Source: Holophagaceae bacterium (GTDB lineage Bacteria; Acidobacteriota; Holophagae; Holophagales; Holophagaceae). Taken from it: DNA of 14,567 nt. Below are positions 7,440 through 13,352 of the stretch, piece by piece. How positions within the stretch are numbered: position 1 is the first letter of the stretch; the number at the start of each line of letters is the position of its first letter. The notes under the pieces were generated by a model. It saw only the letters and a list, made by a program, of their open reading frames with translations, was not told the origin of the DNA and did no database searches. A program made the translations under genes and the position numbers. The stretch covers positions 13,049 to 27,615 of the forward strand of contig PMJK01000082.1 in NCBI GenBank assembly GCA_003158505.1, in the 5' to 3' direction.

Positions 7440-8138
7440 TCAGGCCCTGGCGAAAGTCTCGGCGAGGCTCTTGAACACACCCAGCCCCCCGGTGGGTCCG
7501 AGCCTCGGATCCACGGCCCGCTCCGGGTGGGGCATCATCCCCAGCACATTGCCGCGGACATTCACGATGCCGGCGATGCCGTTCATGGCGCCATTGGGCA
7601 CGTGGGGCTCGCCGATCTCGCCCTTGGGTGAGCAGTAGCGGAAGGCTACGCCGCCCCGGGCTTCCAGATCCACCAGTTCAGCGGGGTCGAGGGTGAAATT
7701 TCCTTCAGCGTGGGCAATGGGCACCCGGAACACCTCGCCAGCCTTCATGGACCGGGTGAAGGGCAGGTCCGCCTGTTCCACCCGCAGATGGATGTCCGCA
7801 TGAATGAAGCGCAGCGATTCATTGCGCAGCAAGGCGCCGGGGAGCATCTGGGCTTCGCATAGGATCTGGAAACCGTTGCAGACCCCCAGCACCAGGCCGC
7901 CGTTGTCGGCATGGCGCCGGACGTCTGCCATGATGGGTGCCAGCGCCGCAATGGCGCCACAGCGCAGGTAGTCTCCGTAACTGAATCCGCCGGGCACGAA
8001 GACCAGCTCCGTGTTCTCGGGGAGCCGCGTTTCCATGTGCCAGACCGGGATCGTGTCCCAGCCCATCACAGTGCCGCAGGCGTGCAAGGCGTCGTGGTCG
8101 CAATTGGAACCTGGGAAGACTGGGACCGCGACCCGCAT
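7440..8138 (-). CDS. purQ: Phosphoribosylformylglycinamidine synthase I (glutamine amidotransferase subunit)
   Basis: This 232-residue class I glutaminase supplies ammonia to PurL in FGAM synthesis. The catalytic nucleophile is Cys87 in GVCNGFQIL, and His204 and Glu206 (MMPHPER) complete the triad. The N-terminus (VAVPVFPGSNCDHD) and FVPGGFSYGDYLRCGA are hallmark PurQ segments. The length is typical of the small PurQ that works with PurS and small PurL. The ATG shares one base with the purS stop (ATGA overlap at 8136-8140), and GAGGTG lies just upstream inside purS, so the two are translationally coupled. It is the last gene of the minus-strand operon. Confidence 0.97.
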   Translation of the reverse strand: MRVAVPVFPGSNCDHDALHACGTVMGWDTIPVWHMETRLPENTELVFVPGGFSYGDYLRCGAIAALAPIMADVRRHADNGGLVLGVCNGFQILCEAQMLPGALLRNESLRFIHADIHLRVEQADLPFTRSMKAGEVFRVPIAHAEGNFTLDPAELVDLEARGGVAFRYCSPKGEIGEPHVPNGAMNGIAGIVNVRGNVLGMMPHPERAVDPRLGPTGGLGVFKSLAETFARA

Positions 8139-8374
8139 CAAAGCACCTCGATGGAGGCCTTCTCCATCACGGGATTGACCAGCAGCTTCTCGCACATGGC
8201 CAGGGCCTTGGCCTTCACTTCCAAGGGGTCTTTTCCGGGCACGTCCATCTCGATCAGGCGGCCGATGCGCACGTGATCCACCTCGAAACCGAATCCGTGG
8301 AGCCCCTGTTCCACTGCCTTGCCCTGGGGATCCAGGATCCCAGGCTTCAACTGCACCGATACGCGTACCTTCAT
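8138..8374 (-). CDS. purS: Phosphoribosylformylglycinamidine synthase, PurS subunit
   Basis: The 78-residue product is typical of PurS, the small structural subunit that bridges PurQ and PurL. The sequence opens with VRVSVQLKPGILDPQGKAVE, and contains the G-hxhxxVRIGRLIEMD strand pattern (residues about 30-45) and a C-terminal helix with CEKLLVNPVME before the last strand. GGAGG six bases upstream selects ATG 8374; an in-frame ATG at 8386 is less likely. It overlaps purQ by one base and lies 58 bases after the alkyltransferase-like gene. Confidence 0.96.
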   Translation of the reverse strand: MKVRVSVQLKPGILDPQGKAVEQGLHGFGFEVDHVRIGRLIEMDVPGKDPLEVKAKALAMCEKLLVNPVMEKASIEVL

Positions 8375-8432
8375 GGGGCCCTCCATGTTCCAGTCTACCT
8401 GATGGACTCCTGATTTCCGCCGGGGGGCGGGT

Positions 8433-8789
8433 TCAGGAACGGGGCACCCAGCGGTGGGCCTCGAGGTCGAGGTTGCCCAAGTCATCCACTTCAATGCCCT
8501 CATCGCGCAGCCGTCCGATCTGCTCGAAGGCACCCCACCAGCGACCGCGGCTGGGCACGTAGCCCCGGGTGTTGACCACGCGATGCCAGGGTAGCGTCGT
8601 GCCTTCCGGCAGCCCCGACAGCACCATTCCCACTTGCCTGGGGCGCTGCGGGAATCCTGCCAGGGCCGCCACCTGGCCATAGGATGCGAGCCTGCCCTTC
8701 GGGATCCGCGCGACCACCGCCAGCACAGCCGTGCGGAAATCCTGCTGCGGGGCCGCAGGCTCAATGCGCTTGAGGGGCCTAGCAGCCAT
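8433..8789 (-). CDS. Alkyltransferase-like (ATL) DNA repair protein
   Basis: The 118-residue protein has the fold of the DNA-binding domain of O6-methylguanine-DNA methyltransferase: IPKGRLASYGQVAALAG, RQVGMVLSGLP and the arginine-finger-type GxxxS/GRGRWWGAF region. In place of the acceptor motif PCHRV it has PWHRVVN, so the reactive Cys is replaced by Trp. This is the diagnostic change of ATL proteins, which bind O6-alkylguanine and recruit nucleotide excision repair instead of removing the alkyl group. The start at 8789 gives the usual size; an open extension to 8918 overlaps the upstream gene and lacks coding character. The ribosome site is weak. It follows the DUF2203 gene by 16 bases and precedes purS, so it is probably in their operon. 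Confidence 0.92.
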   Translation of the reverse strand: MAARPLKRIEPAAPQQDFRTAVLAVVARIPKGRLASYGQVAALAGFPQRPRQVGMVLSGLPEGTTLPWHRVVNTRGYVPSRGRWWGAFEQIGRLRDEGIEVDDLGNLDLEAHRWVPRS

Positions 8790-8805
8790 TCGAGGAGCTC
8801 GCGGG

Positions 8806-9168
8806 CTAGGCCTGCACGCCGGGCCGCTGGTCGGCGGGCACGCGGGAGCGGAAGCCACCTTCATAGCTGTGCCAGTAGCCCAGCTCGGTTTCGGGGTAGG
8901 CCCAGCACCAATAGCCATCGCCGGAATCGAAATCCACCAGCCAGAGGCCCTTCACTTCGGCCTCCAGGTCCTGCATGCTCTGCTGCCAGCTCTGCACCAG
9001 GGTCTGCAGGCGCTCCCGCAGATCCTCGGCCCGGGGCTCGTCATTGGCCTCTTCGGCCTGGCTCAATTCCTCGGCGAGGCTGGCGGCCAGGGTGTAGACC
9101 GGTTCCGTGGTGGACTTCACTTGGGGCATCAGGGCCTTCGCTTCATCCAGCGTGAAAATGCGGCTCAT
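8806..9168 (-). CDS. DUF2203-type protein
   Basis: The 120-residue soluble protein starts with SRIFTLDEAKALMPQV, the typical opening of DUF2203 proteins (F/Y-T-x-x-E-A-x-x-L-x-P). A long coiled-coil-prone helix (residues about 25-75) follows, and then VDFDSGDGYWCWAYPE, ELGYWHSYEGGFRSR near 78-109. This matches the family's usual VDFPA...CWRxGE..I.YWHD...GF.GR pattern. Function is unknown in the family. GGAGG lies four bases before the ATG. It is the first gene of the minus-strand operon with the ATL gene, purS and purQ, and its start is only 28 bases from the divergent gene at 9197. Confidence 0.88.
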   Translation of the reverse strand: MSRIFTLDEAKALMPQVKSTTEPVYTLAASLAEELSQAEEANDEPRAEDLRERLQTLVQSWQQSMQDLEAEVKGLWLVDFDSGDGYWCWAYPETELGYWHSYEGGFRSRVPADQRPGVQA

Positions 9169-9196
9169 GGTGCCTCCGATACCCCATGATAAACCC

Positions 9197-9889
9197 ATGC
9201 GGTTCGTGCCCCTGATTCCGTCGAGTTTCCATCCCGAGCCCTGGTTGTCCCTCACCCCCCTGATGCTCAGATGGGATGGGGCTCTCCACGCAGGATGGAG
9301 CCCCGCCGTGCGGCGTGGGTTGGCCATCCATGCCGTGCACCTCCCCGGGGAATCCCCGGTAGAAGAGGGGCTGGAGGTGCTTCGCCACGGCCTGGGCGTG
9401 GATTTCCTGGTGATCCCCGTTCGGCGGCTCGACACAAGGGAAGCGGGGTTTCGCCTCCTGGGGCAGCTGGAGACGCTGCTGGAGGCCACCTCGGGACGGG
9501 GCGTGAAACTGGCGCTGCGCCTGGAGGCGGGCGCCGAAGTCCCGTTGCTGGACCTGCTCCGCCAAGCCCACGGCGAGGCCGTGGGGTTCTGCTGGCATTC
9601 CGATATCGAGAATGCAGAACCCCTGGCGGACCGGCTCTGGTGCGGCACCTGCGAACCGGGGAGCGACCTTCGTCCGTTGCAGGCCCTGGGCTACCGCTGG
9701 GACATGGCCCTGGCCGCCGAGGATCCCGATACCTTCCGCACCCAGGCGGCGGTGCTCGAGGCCTTCCACCCGCCGGTGCTGTTCCCCGCCGAGATGCCCA
9801 CCACGGCCCTCGGGCGGCCCGTGGTGCCGGACGACAGGGTGGTGTTCGGCAGATATCTGCTGCCCGACGCGCATGGGGACCGTCCATGA
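9197..9889 (+). CDS. Unrecognised protein, possibly TIM-barrel-like, coupled to lpxB
   Basis: The 230-residue product has no signal peptide or membrane segment. Its sequence alternates short hydrophobic strands and helices (GLAIHAVHLP, VDFLVIPVRRLD, GVKLALRLE, EAVGFCWHSDIE, RLWCGTCEPGSD, YRWDMALAAED, PVLFPAEMP), which suggests a (beta/alpha)8-barrel like sugar-phosphate-isomerase-type proteins; this is only inference from the pattern. No Shine-Dalgarno precedes the ATG at 9197, and only 28 bases separate it from the divergent DUF2203 start, so a leaderless or very short-leader transcript is possible. Its stop overlaps the lpxB ATG (ATGA, 9886-9889), implying coupling and perhaps a role related to lipid A or envelope supply. 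The extension upstream to 9107 overlaps the divergent gene and is not favoured. Confidence 0.75.
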   Translation: MRFVPLIPSSFHPEPWLSLTPLMLRWDGALHAGWSPAVRRGLAIHAVHLPGESPVEEGLEVLRHGLGVDFLVIPVRRLDTREAGFRLLGQLETLLEATSGRGVKLALRLEAGAEVPLLDLLRQAHGEAVGFCWHSDIENAEPLADRLWCGTCEPGSDLRPLQALGYRWDMALAAEDPDTFRTQAAVLEAFHPPVLFPAEMPTTALGRPVVPDDRVVFGRYLLPDAHGDRP

Positions 9890-11019
9890 ACCAGACCCTG
9901 CTCGTCATCGCAGGCGAGGATTCGGGCGACCTGCATGGCGCGGAGCTGCTGCGCGAGCTGAAGGTCCGCCGTCCGGATCTGAGGATCATCGGCGTGGGCG
10001 GACCGCGCATGACCCCCTTCCTGGACCGTAAGCTGGCGGATGTGAAGGATCTCGCCGTGGTGGGCCTCATCGAGGTCATCAAGCACCTGCCCCGGTTGAA
10101 TCGGCTCTTCAAGCAGATCCTCACCGCCGCGGCAGAGGAACGTGTCTCGGCCGCCCTGCTCATCGACTACCCGGGCTTCAACCTGCGGCTGGCGAAAGCC
10201 CTGCGGAAGCAACTGCCCGCCGTGAAGCTGCACCAGTATGTATGTCCCCAGGTGTGGGCCTGGAAGAGGGGGCGAATCCCCGAACTGGGCACGGTGCTGG
10301 ACACCCTCTACTGCCTCTTCGACTTCGAGCCGGAGCTGTTCCGCGGGTATCCCGTGGATGCCCGCTTCGTGGGCCATCCCCTGCTGGAGCTGGTGAAGCC
10401 GGAATGTGACCGCGAGACCTTCTTTCGCGAATCAGGCCTGGATCCGGCGAAACCGCTGGTGGCCCTGCTCCCGGGCAGCCGCAAAGGCGAGATCGAACGC
10501 CTTCTTCCCCCCATGGCGGAGCTGGCCACACGCTGGCGGCGGGAGCGGCCCGAGGTCCAGTGGGTGCTGCCCGTGGCACCCACGCTGGATCCAGCCTTCA
10601 TCCGCGCCCATCTTGGCGATGCACCCGTGACCCTGGTGGAAGATCGCACCTACGCCGCCCGCGCCTACGCGGACGCGGCCCTGGTGGCTTCCGGCACGGC
10701 CACGCTGGAAACGGCCCTGCTGGGCACCCCCTTCGCCATCGTCTATCGGTTGAACGCCCTCACCTACCAGATGGCCAAGCGCATCGTGAAGGTGCCGCAC
10801 TTCGGCCTCGCCAACGTGGTGGCGGGACGCGAGGTGGCTCCGGAACTGTTGCAGGACGAGGTCAACGCCGAGCGCCTGGGGCGGGAATTGTCGCGGCTGA
10901 TGGATCCCGAAGTCGCCCGGCGCGTTCGCACCGAGTTAGGGGAAGTGCGCGGACACCTCGGCGAGCTCGGCGCCGCGGGGCGCGTGGCAGAGGATTTGCT
11001 GAAGAAGCTACAAAACTGA
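9886..11019 (+). CDS. lpxB: Lipid-A-disaccharide synthase
   Basis: The 377-residue product is close to the usual ~380 for LpxB, a peripheral inner-membrane glycosyltransferase (GT19) that joins UDP-diacylglucosamine and lipid X to form the lipid A disaccharide. Motifs seen: GEDSGDLHGAEL (10-21), the GVGGPRM segment (36-42), IDYPGFN (93-99, with the conserved Asp94), CPQVWAWKRGRI (120-131), FVGHPL (161-166), LLPGSRKGEI (194-203) and ASGTATLETAL (268-278). The start ATG overlaps the previous stop and has GGGGA six bases upstream. A membrane protein gene follows after 61 bases. It shows the organism makes lipid A. Confidence 0.96.
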   Translation: MNQTLLVIAGEDSGDLHGAELLRELKVRRPDLRIIGVGGPRMTPFLDRKLADVKDLAVVGLIEVIKHLPRLNRLFKQILTAAAEERVSAALLIDYPGFNLRLAKALRKQLPAVKLHQYVCPQVWAWKRGRIPELGTVLDTLYCLFDFEPELFRGYPVDARFVGHPLLELVKPECDRETFFRESGLDPAKPLVALLPGSRKGEIERLLPPMAELATRWRRERPEVQWVLPVAPTLDPAFIRAHLGDAPVTLVEDRTYAARAYADAALVASGTATLETALLGTPFAIVYRLNALTYQMAKRIVKVPHFGLANVVAGREVAPELLQDEVNAERLGRELSRLMDPEVARRVRTELGEVRGHLGELGAAGRVAEDLLKKLQN

Positions 11020-11080
11020 CAATCAGCGTAATGTTTCAGTCTGTCTCGCCCCCGGCGGAACCCAGGCGTTAACATCCATC

Positions 11081-11611
11081 ATGGTCCCCGTGCTGATGCT
11101 CTTCCTCCTGCCAGTCGGGGGCGGAATTCCCGCTGGGATACTGCTGGCCCGGGCTACGGGTTTGGCCTGGCCCATGACTGCCGGGCTCTACTTTGTTTCA
11201 GACGTGCTCCTGGCCCTCGCCTTTGAACCGATCCTTCGACTTTTCGTCGCGTGGGGAGGCAAAGTCCCCTTTCTGGCTCGTTTCCGCGCGGCAATGAAGG
11301 CGGCCATGGCCCGCAGCGTGGCCCATGTCAGTGGAGGCGCAGGCCCCTTTACGCTTGTCATGATCGCCTTCGGCGTGGATCCGATGACCGGGCGCGCCAC
11401 GGCACTCGCGGCGGGCCACGGATTCCTGACGGGCTGGACCTTTGCCATTGCCGGTGATCTGCTTTATTACGCCGTCATCGCGCTCGCGACTCTGCGCCTG
11501 AATGCGTACTTCCGGAACCCAAACACGACGATACTGGTCGTCCTGGGCGCGATGATCATCGTGCCCATCCTGGTTCGCGCTTGCCGTCCCAGACGAACGC
11601 CCTCCCCTTAG
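11081..11611 (+). CDS. Integral membrane protein of unknown function
   Basis: The 176-residue protein has about four to five predicted membrane segments (residues about 4-24, 30-54, 88-102, 110-135 and 147-166) and a basic C-terminal tail (RPRRTPSP). The inner loop RFRAAMKAAMARS is positively charged. A motif-like stretch, FGVDPMTGRATALAAGHGFLTGW, looks conserved in style, as in uncharacterised small inner-membrane proteins, but I cannot place it in a named transporter family. There is no strong Shine-Dalgarno; an alternative ATG lies five codons downstream. It is 61 bases after lpxB and 19 bases before a lipoprotein gene, so all three may be co-transcribed. Confidence 0.78.
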   Translation: MVPVLMLFLLPVGGGIPAGILLARATGLAWPMTAGLYFVSDVLLALAFEPILRLFVAWGGKVPFLARFRAAMKAAMARSVAHVSGGAGPFTLVMIAFGVDPMTGRATALAAGHGFLTGWTFAIAGDLLYYAVIALATLRLNAYFRNPNTTILVVLGAMIIVPILVRACRPRRTPSP

Positions 11612-11630
11612 GTTTCCAACCCGGTGCCCC

Positions 11631-12032
11631 ATGAACAAAACCGCTGCCATTGCCGCAGTGATCGTCCTCGCCTTCCTTGGATGCAGCAAGGATGCGAAAC
11701 TGCCCCCGAAGGTCTTCGAGACGGCCCTGGCAAGAACCATCAGCCTCTCCGATGGACAGGCCGCCAATCTCAGTGGCCTCCAACGGTCCCTCTACGGTTC
11801 GGCACGGGATGGCCGTTACTATTGCGTGGATTTCATCGCCAAGAAGTCCATGAGTGACCTGATCATCGTCACGGCCTATGACGACACCACAGGGTCGTTC
11901 CGGCCCGTTGAAGGGGGCCGCATCGTCAGTGGTCTCACCTTGGCGATCAACGATGAGCTGTTGAAACCTCAGAAAACCTATGTCCTGTTGGCAGTCCAGC
12001 AGGCACCCCAGCCCAATGATCCAGGGAAGTGA
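11631..12032 (+). CDS. Small putative lipoprotein of unknown function
   Basis: The 133-residue product has a classic short signal: MNKT, hydrophobic core AAIAAVIVLAFLG, then Cys18 followed by SKDAK. The lipobox is FLGC, with Phe rather than Leu at -3, so lipidation is likely but not certain. The mature part has a single further Cys (in YYCVDFIAKKSMSD) and predicted beta strands (DLIIVTAYDD, KTYVLLAVQQ); no family is recognised. It is 19 bases after the membrane-protein gene and converges on the CsbD-like gene. The ribosome site is weak. Confidence 0.75.
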   Translation: MNKTAAIAAVIVLAFLGCSKDAKLPPKVFETALARTISLSDGQAANLSGLQRSLYGSARDGRYYCVDFIAKKSMSDLIIVTAYDDTTGSFRPVEGGRIVSGLTLAINDELLKPQKTYVLLAVQQAPQPNDPGK

Positions 12033-12098
12033 TGCACTGCAGTTCAACCGAGATCACGCCCAGTCGTCCAATCCCAGATCAGGCGTGTGTTCAAGCTG

Positions 12099-12284
12099 CT
12101 ACTTCGTCGCCTGCTTGATGGAACGCTTCACATCCTTCACAGCGTCCTTGACGTCCTTCACGGCCCCTTTGAGGTTGCCTTTGAGTTCGTCGTTTTCGCC
12201 CTCTTCCTTGAGCTTCTGGTCGCCCGTGAGACTACCCACAGCCTGCTTGATCCTGCCCTTGGTCTTGTCGATGAATTCGCCCAT
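12099..12284 (-). CDS. CsbD-like stress protein
   Basis: The 61-residue, highly charged protein opens with GEFIDKTKGRIKQAVGSLTGDQKLKEEG, the signature of the CsbD family (small, hydrophilic, general-stress-induced proteins). A repeated KDVKDAVKDVK segment (residues about 43-53) ends the protein. A good Shine-Dalgarno (AAAGGAGA) lies six bases before ATG 12284; the in-frame extension to 12329 has no ribosome site. It is transcribed towards the lipoprotein gene at 11631. In Bacillus the family is controlled by the general stress sigma factor; here the upstream region is AT-rich but no such promoter can be named. Confidence 0.9.
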   Translation of the reverse strand: MGEFIDKTKGRIKQAVGSLTGDQKLKEEGENDELKGNLKGAVKDVKDAVKDVKRSIKQATK

Positions 12285-12353
12285 GGTCTTCTCCTTTGTG
12301 GCACTAGTCCCCGTCACAAAAGCAAGCACTGTACCGTCGCATTTTAAAGCGTA

Positions 12354-12381
12354 AATATATGTATTTGAACATCTTGATTAA
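12354..12381 (-). promoter_or_regulatory. Possible promoter for the CsbD-like gene
   Basis: On the minus strand, TATATT (12354-12359) lies 16 bases after TTAATC (12376-12381), inside the AT-richest stretch of the window (about 12340-12420). The start point would be about 65 bases before the CsbD-like ATG. The -35 match is poor, so only the -10 and the AT-richness support this. Confidence 0.3.
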
Positions 12382-12423
12382 CACGGGTCGAAAGGATGGC
12401 TAGCTAACCTAAATCAATATGAC

Positions 12424-12454
12424 CAGGCATCCATCAATGTGAATGGATCGCCTG
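12424..12454. repeat. Bulged inverted repeat in the intergenic stretch
   Basis: CAGGCATCCAT (12424-12434) pairs with ATGGAT-C-GCCTG (12443-12454): 11 base pairs with a single bulged C and an 8-base loop. It lies upstream of the CsbD-like promoter region and outside the boundaries of the larger hairpin element. It has no adequate T run to be a clear terminator. Confidence 0.5.
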
Positions 12455-12511
12455 ACTTTCCGTTCAGCCTGGACCCAACCGTACTTTGTTGGCGCGCTCC
12501 CATGATCGGCT

Positions 12512-12564
12512 AGTGTGGTGTCCCGCGAAAACTGGAATCATCCTCCATGCTAGGACACCACACT
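12512..12564. repeat. 53-base palindromic unit, left copy
   Basis: AGTGTGGTGTCC (12512-12523) and GGACACCACACT (12553-12564) are perfect 12-base arms around a 29-base loop. The first 20 and last 13 bases are clearly related to those of the right unit (12718-12770), which has the same total length. Confidence 0.8.
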
Positions 12565-12717
12565 TGGCAGGGGTTTGGGGAGAGGCTCCAGGTTTGCGAG
12601 CCTTTGCGAGCAGGAGCACGCCCTGCGTGCGATACCTGGAGGGGGCAGTGCCCCCAACGGGTGACAGAGCTGACGCGCATGCGCGCCAGCTCGCCAGAGG
12701 GGCCATGCCCCTATGGA

Positions 12718-12770
12718 AGTGTGCTGCCCCAGAACAACTGTTGATCCAGGTATTTCAGGGCCAGCACACT
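12718..12770. repeat. 53-base palindromic unit, right copy
   Basis: AGTGTGCTG (12718-12726) and CAGCACACT (12762-12770) are perfect 9-base arms. By position, 14 of the first 20 and 10 of the last 13 bases match the left unit, while the loops have diverged. Its outer arm forms the right end of the MITE-like element. Confidence 0.78.
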
Positions 12771-12823
12771 AGGAAAGGATAGCCATCCATAAACCCCCAG
12801 CTCGTTCGCGGCATCTCAAGGGT

Positions 12824-12828
12824 GGAGG
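12824..12828 (+). promoter_or_regulatory. Shine-Dalgarno deciding the start of the secreted protein
   Basis: GGAGG is five bases before ATG 12834. An in-frame GTG at 12822 overlaps this site and is therefore not the likely start. Confidence 0.7.
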
Positions 12829-12833
12829 TGCCC

Positions 12834-13352
12834 ATGAACCCGTTGTTCCTGACTGTTCCTCTATTGGCCCTGCAAGCGCCCCCGGCCCCCCTTCTCGAAA
12901 TGGCGGCTAAGGATCTGGCGCCAGCGACCAGAGGGCCCATGGTCCCCCATATTCACGACCTGGGTGGCGAAGGCGGCCCGATGGGCCAGGCCCGCCGTGG
13001 GGCCCGGAGTGGGCCCTCCATTCCGGCCCTCCAGCTGCCCGCCGGCAGTTCCCGCGTGAAGGATAAAATCCCGAACATCAGCGGGTGGCGGGCCTATGCC
13101 ATCGAGGTGCCAGGCGGCGGGACCGTGAAGGCCCATGTGGTGGAGGGCCGGAAGGGCTGGTTCCGGGTGCTGGGCGTCAATGCCTGGGGCCGGGAGGAAG
13201 CGGGACTGCTCCAGAACCGGATCCCGACCGGGGAACCCCAGGCCACCTACAAGAATCCCACTTCGGAGACCCGCACGATCTACTTCATCGTGGACACGTT
13301 GGACATCAACATGGTCGGGGAGGCCTACACGCTGGAGGTCACTCGCGGGTAA
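12834..13352 (+). CDS. Putative secreted protein of unknown function (172 aa)
   Basis: The N-terminus MNPLFLTVPLLALQAPPAPLLE is a short export signal, probably cleaved near residues 14-20. A Gly/Pro/Arg-rich low-complexity part follows (about 30-70), then a compact C-terminal domain (about 75-172) with strands such as AYAIEVPGGGTVKAHVVEG, GWFRVLGVNAWGREE and RTIYFIVDTLDINMVGEAYTLEVTRG. This looks like a small beta-sandwich or jelly-roll domain, but I recognise no family. The ribosome site is excellent. Its promoter must lie in or next to the hairpin element, whose right edge is 62 bases before the start. The 3' end overlaps the convergent gene by 14 bases. Confidence 0.8.
   Translation: MNPLFLTVPLLALQAPPAPLLEMAAKDLAPATRGPMVPHIHDLGGEGGPMGQARRGARSGPSIPALQLPAGSSRVKDKIPNISGWRAYAIEVPGGGTVKAHVVEGRKGWFRVLGVNAWGREEAGLLQNRIPTGEPQATYKNPTSETRTIYFIVDTLDINMVGEAYTLEVTRG

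Larger units (their letters stand above)
12511..12771. mobile_element. Hairpin-rich MITE-like element with TA flanks (non-autonomous, no transposase)
   Basis: The outer ends are inverted copies: CTAGTGTG at 12510-12517 and CACACTAG at 12765-12772. Read inward, the ends stay similar for about 26 bases (GTGTGGTGTCCCGCGAAA.. against GTGTGCTGGCCCTGAAA..), giving imperfect terminal inverted repeats. TA lies at both edges (12511-12512 and 12770-12771), as for IS630/Tc1-mariner-type insertions that duplicate TA. Inside is a chain of hairpins: 12512-12564 (12-bp arms), 12586-12641 (8-bp arms, enclosing a 6-bp hairpin at 12616-12630), 12641-12655, 12667-12692 (6-bp arms around a 12-base palindrome), 12698-12712 (6-bp arms) and 12718-12770 (9-bp arms). 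No reading frame inside looks coding. The family assignment is inference; it could instead be a composite extragenic palindrome (BIME-like) or a structured RNA. Confidence 0.6.

Noticed and set aside
9143..9874. Minus-strand open frame opposite the gene before lpxB
   Set aside because: Composition is His/Gln/Gly-rich with no recognisable domain, while the plus-strand frame shows regular strand-helix alternation and ATGA coupling to lpxB.
12641..12655. GGGGGCA/TGCCCCC as an independent terminator
   Set aside because: There is no T run on either strand, and it is one of a chain of stems belonging to the larger element.
12486..12782. 98-codon frame across the hairpin element
   Set aside because: It begins outside the element, has no ribosome site, and its sequence simply reads through the stems.
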